A DNA stretch of 64,000 bases from Nonomuraea aurantiaca (GTDB taxonomy: Bacteria; Actinomycetota; Actinomycetes; Streptosporangiales; Streptosporangiaceae): the NCBI RefSeq assembly GCF_020215705.1, contig NZ_JAIWNB010000001.1, positions 310,001-374,000 of the forward strand. Reading direction: 5' to 3'. Shown here in pieces: positions 61,897-64,000 of the stretch. How positions within the stretch are numbered: position 1 is the first letter of the stretch; every line of letters begins with the position of its first letter. Under the pieces are notes generated by a model that made no database searches, was not told the DNA's origin, and saw only the letters and a program-made list of their open reading frames with translations. Made by a program: the position numbers and the translations under genes.

Positions 61897-62556
61897 TCAC
61901 AGGTCGCGTTCCTGCTGGTCGAGGATGGCGACGGAGATCGCCACCGCGGCGCCGGGATCGCCGTCCTCGATCGCCCGCAGCAGCTCCTCATGCGACCCGT
62001 CGAGCACCAGCGCCGCCTGCTCCATGTGGCGGACGCTGTCGCGCAACGCGTCGCTCATGCTCCGGTAGAGGTCGCCGAGCAGCGGGTTGTGCGCCGCGTC
62101 CGCCACCCGCAGGTGGAAGTCGACGTCCGCGTCGGCGAAGGCGTCCACGTCACCCGCCCGCCCGGCCGCGTCCCGCCGGACGAGCGCCTCCCGCAGGCCG
62201 GTGAGATCCTCCTCGGTCCGCTTCCCGGCGGCCAGCCGGGCGGCCACCATGTCGAGGCCGCGCCGCACGTCGATGATGTCCATCGCGGCCGCCTTGGCCA
62301 GCCGCCTGCCCAGCGCGACCTGCGACTCGTCGACCGCTGTGACGTAGGTGCCGTCGCCCTGGCGGGTGGTCAGCAGCCCGGAGTGGGCCAGCACGCGTAC
62401 GGCCTCCCGCACCGAGAGCCGGCTCATGCCGAGGGTCTCCGCGAGCCGGAGCTCGGACGGGATCTTGGTCCCCACCGGCCACGCGCCGCTGGTGATCTCC
62501 CCGCGGAGCTCCTCGATCGCGGCGTCCACGAGGGAGGTCCGCGCCACGTTTCGCAT
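61897..62556 (-). CDS. GntR/FadR-family regulator (FCD domain)
   Basis: 219 residues. N-terminal winged helix (PSELRLAETLGMSRLSVREA, LLTTRQGDGTYV) and C-terminal FCD domain with metal-binding positions in DADVDFHLRVADAAHN and HEELLRAIEDGD. Represses metabolic genes until a carboxylate binds (family). The target is not obvious; the divergent neighbour upstream (63475) is too distant and another gene intervenes. Confidence 0.9.
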   Translation of the reverse strand: MRNVARTSLVDAAIEELRGEITSGAWPVGTKIPSELRLAETLGMSRLSVREAVRVLAHSGLLTTRQGDGTYVTAVDESQVALGRRLAKAAAMDIIDVRRGLDMVAARLAAGKRTEEDLTGLREALVRRDAAGRAGDVDAFADADVDFHLRVADAAHNPLLGDLYRSMSDALRDSVRHMEQAALVLDGSHEELLRAIEDGDPGAAVAISVAILDQQERDL

Positions 62557-62646
62557 GAGCCGTTCGCCGCATCTCAGTGATTGCCTAAGGGAAACCGTAT
62601 CCTAAGCGGCCGCCACGTGATCGGTCATCGGCCCTGCCCCCAGGGT

Positions 62647-63288
62647 CTAGCGCTCGCAGACGAGGCCGTCGCCGTCGCGGTCCTGGTACCAGGCGTACTC
62701 GGGGTCCACACCCTTCCGGTACGGGCCGTACCCGGCGGCGTTCGCCTCACCGCAGGTCCGGAAGCGCCGGTCATCGCCGGTCGGGGCGGGGGTCGTGGTG
62801 CCGGTGTCGCACTTGCCGGACCAGATGCGCAGCTTCTGCCGCTTGGCCACGGCCTCCTCGCTCCGCATCACCGTGATGTAGCGATCGTTCGGTTTGACCA
62901 GGAGCGCCTTCGCGTAGCCGTAGCGGACGAGGTTGCGGTTGACGTGCACGCCCTTGGCGTTCCACACGTAGAACAGCCGGCGGCCGGAGCCGTCCGTGGG
63001 TTTCTTGTCGGCGACGACGTACGCGAGCCGGCCGACCGGCAGCAGCGCCGCCGTGCGCTGGGTCGCAGCCTTGGCCCAGCACTGGCCAAGGGCGGGAGCG
63101 TCCGACTCCAGGAACACGACGCGGGTCTTCTTGCCGTCGCCGGTGGTGACGTCGATCGTGTCGCCGTTCACGATCTTGGCCACACGTACGCTCATCGCGC
63201 CCTTCGGCACTCCGGCGGGAGGTCCGGCGGCGTACGCGGGAGCGGGAACGGCGAGCAGGACGACGGCGGTGAGGCTGAGAATGCGCAT
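62647..63288 (-). CDS. Secreted thermonuclease with excalibur domain
   Basis: 213 residues from the ATG at 63288 with GGAGGG upstream. Signal peptide (1-~20, PAYAAG). SNase domain: VRVAKIVNGDTIDV, RRLFYVWNAKGVHVNRNLVR, YGYAKALLVKPNDRY. C-terminal excalibur calcium-binding motif DRDGDGLVCE. Degrades DNA/RNA outside the cell in a calcium-dependent way. Single gene. Confidence 0.92.
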   Translation of the reverse strand: MRILSLTAVVLLAVPAPAYAAGPPAGVPKGAMSVRVAKIVNGDTIDVTTGDGKKTRVVFLESDAPALGQCWAKAATQRTAALLPVGRLAYVVADKKPTDGSGRRLFYVWNAKGVHVNRNLVRYGYAKALLVKPNDRYITVMRSEEAVAKRQKLRIWSGKCDTGTTTPAPTGDDRRFRTCGEANAAGYGPYRKGVDPEYAWYQDRDGDGLVCER

Positions 63289-63474
63289 GGGCCCTCCAGG
63301 GGATCGGGATGGAGAGGACGCCTCATTACTCACGGAGGTGCACTCACGTCACTGGCCGGATGCGGCCATATCCGCCCGACACGCCCCTGCACGTAGGCGC
63401 ACCGGATCTTGTCAGGCCCCCTGTCGGGTGAGAGATTGCGGGTACTTTGGCGCCCATCGTCTCGGAGGACACGC

Positions 63475-64000
63475 GTGCCTCAATTACGCCCGGCCCTCAT
63501 CGCCGTCGCCCTCACCATGGCGATCGCGAGTCCCGCGCAAGCGGCCGCCGGACCCAGGATCACCGTTGAGAACGGCCGCACGCAGCCGGTCTTCTCCTAC
63601 GCGGACGCCGTCCGCGAATACGTCTACGTCGAGTCGAGCGTCGACAGCGATTCCGACGGCCGGCTGGACAGGGTACGCGTCGACATCATCAGGCCCAAGG
63701 AGTCCGGTCCCCGGCTCAAGGTGCCGGTGATCATCGACGAGAGTCCGTACTACGACAACTCTGGACGCGGCAACGAGGCCGAGCGGAAGGTCTACGACGC
63801 CGCCGGTAATGTCACGAAATTTCCGCTCTTCTATGACAACTACTTCGTGCCACGGGGCTACGCCGTCCTGAACGTCGACATGCTCGGCACCACCAAGTCC
63901 GACGGCTGCCCCGACATCGGCGGCAAGGCGGACGTCCTGGGCGGCAAGGCCGTCGTGGACTGGCTGAACGGCCGGGCCAAGGCCTACCGCGCGGACGGCA
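63475..64000 (+). CDS. Xaa-Pro dipeptidyl-peptidase, S15 (5' part)
   Basis: 175 codons visible to the window edge. GTG start with CTCGGAGGAC upstream and a signal peptide (ALIAVALTMAIASPAQAAAG). The mature start REYVYVESSVDSDSDGRLDR VRVDIIRP and FYDNYFVPRGYAVLNVDMLG TTKSDGCPDIGG match actinobacterial PepX-like enzymes. The nucleophile lies beyond the edge. Secreted; removes X-Pro dipeptides. Confidence 0.88.
   Translation, partial: MPQLRPALIAVALTMAIASPAQAAAGPRITVENGRTQPVFSYADAVREYVYVESSVDSDSDGRLDRVRVDIIRPKESGPRLKVPVIIDESPYYDNSGRGNEAERKVYDAAGNVTKFPLFYDNYFVPRGYAVLNVDMLGTTKSDGCPDIGGKADVLGGKAVVDWLNGRAKAYRADG

Noticed and set aside
1..64000. CRISPR array, rRNA or tRNA genes
   Set aside because: No regularly spaced repeats and no tRNA or rRNA signatures were seen on reading both strands; a covariance-model scan was not possible.

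Overview
The window is very GC-rich with strong third-position GC, GTG/TTG starts, frequent 4-bp ATGA overlaps and typical actinobacterial families (DUF5997, PucR-like regulators, large LuxR/STAND ATPases, many ECF sigma factors). It looks like a chromosomal segment of a filamentous actinomycete, perhaps Streptosporangiaceae (Nonomuraea-like); genus is inference. I see no rRNA, tRNA or CRISPR array.

1-13 kb, mixed accessory genes. The left edge holds a 5' part of a membrane-anchored caspase-like protein with an EACC1-type N-terminal domain. Next come scraps of an integrative element (a Pra-like activator and a GntR/UTRA remnant), a divergent LysR-substrate-domain/DUF5997 pair, a RmlD-like reductase, a PucR-type regulator divergent from an HSL-type esterase, a cupin, an ABC-exporter relic, a membrane Mrr-like nuclease, a secreted M23 peptidase with a SpaA-like tail, and an ECF sigma gene broken by an amber codon next to its intact anti-sigma-like partner.

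13-22 kb, secreted hydrolases. A large subtilase is preceded by a perfect copy of the CelR/CebR (cellobiose) operator. Upstream lies a GH28-like protein with two CBM35-like modules. Small membrane proteins and a 29-bp palindrome follow.

22-47 kb, the most interesting part. It contains an ECF41 (SigJ-type) sigma gene, a second ECF41-like protein that lacks sigma region 4, and seven copies of a promoter-like element TGTCACA-N17(18)-GTC in front of separate transcription units. The units encode short-chain reductases, two paralogous ferritin-like proteins (one fused to CDGSH and divergent 4Fe-4S domains), cupins, alpha/beta hydrolases, a methyltransferase, LtrA, an antibiotic-biosynthesis-type monooxygenase, an AhpD-like CMD protein and an MFS exporter. 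Known ECF41 factors usually have one neighbouring target, so this looks like a clustered stress/redox regulon. Many genes inside it are decayed (symporter, OsmC, carbamate kinase, flavoprotein, two hydrolases, LuxR tails, Tat protein). Two large ATPase regulators (XRE-STAND-TPR and LuxR/LAL) and a MarR/NmrA pair are embedded in it.

47-50 kb is an ECF42 / DGPF / RibD-C operon. 50-52 kb is an NAD-dependent DNA ligase. 52.6-60.1 kb is a complete, translationally coupled nitrate assimilation operon (NarK transporter, nitrate reductase, FAD/BFD electron-transfer protein, NirB, NirD) with GTNAC repeats upstream. 60-64 kb has a lipoprotein, a methyltransferase, a FadR-type regulator, a secreted nuclease and the start of an Xaa-Pro dipeptidyl-peptidase that runs off the window.
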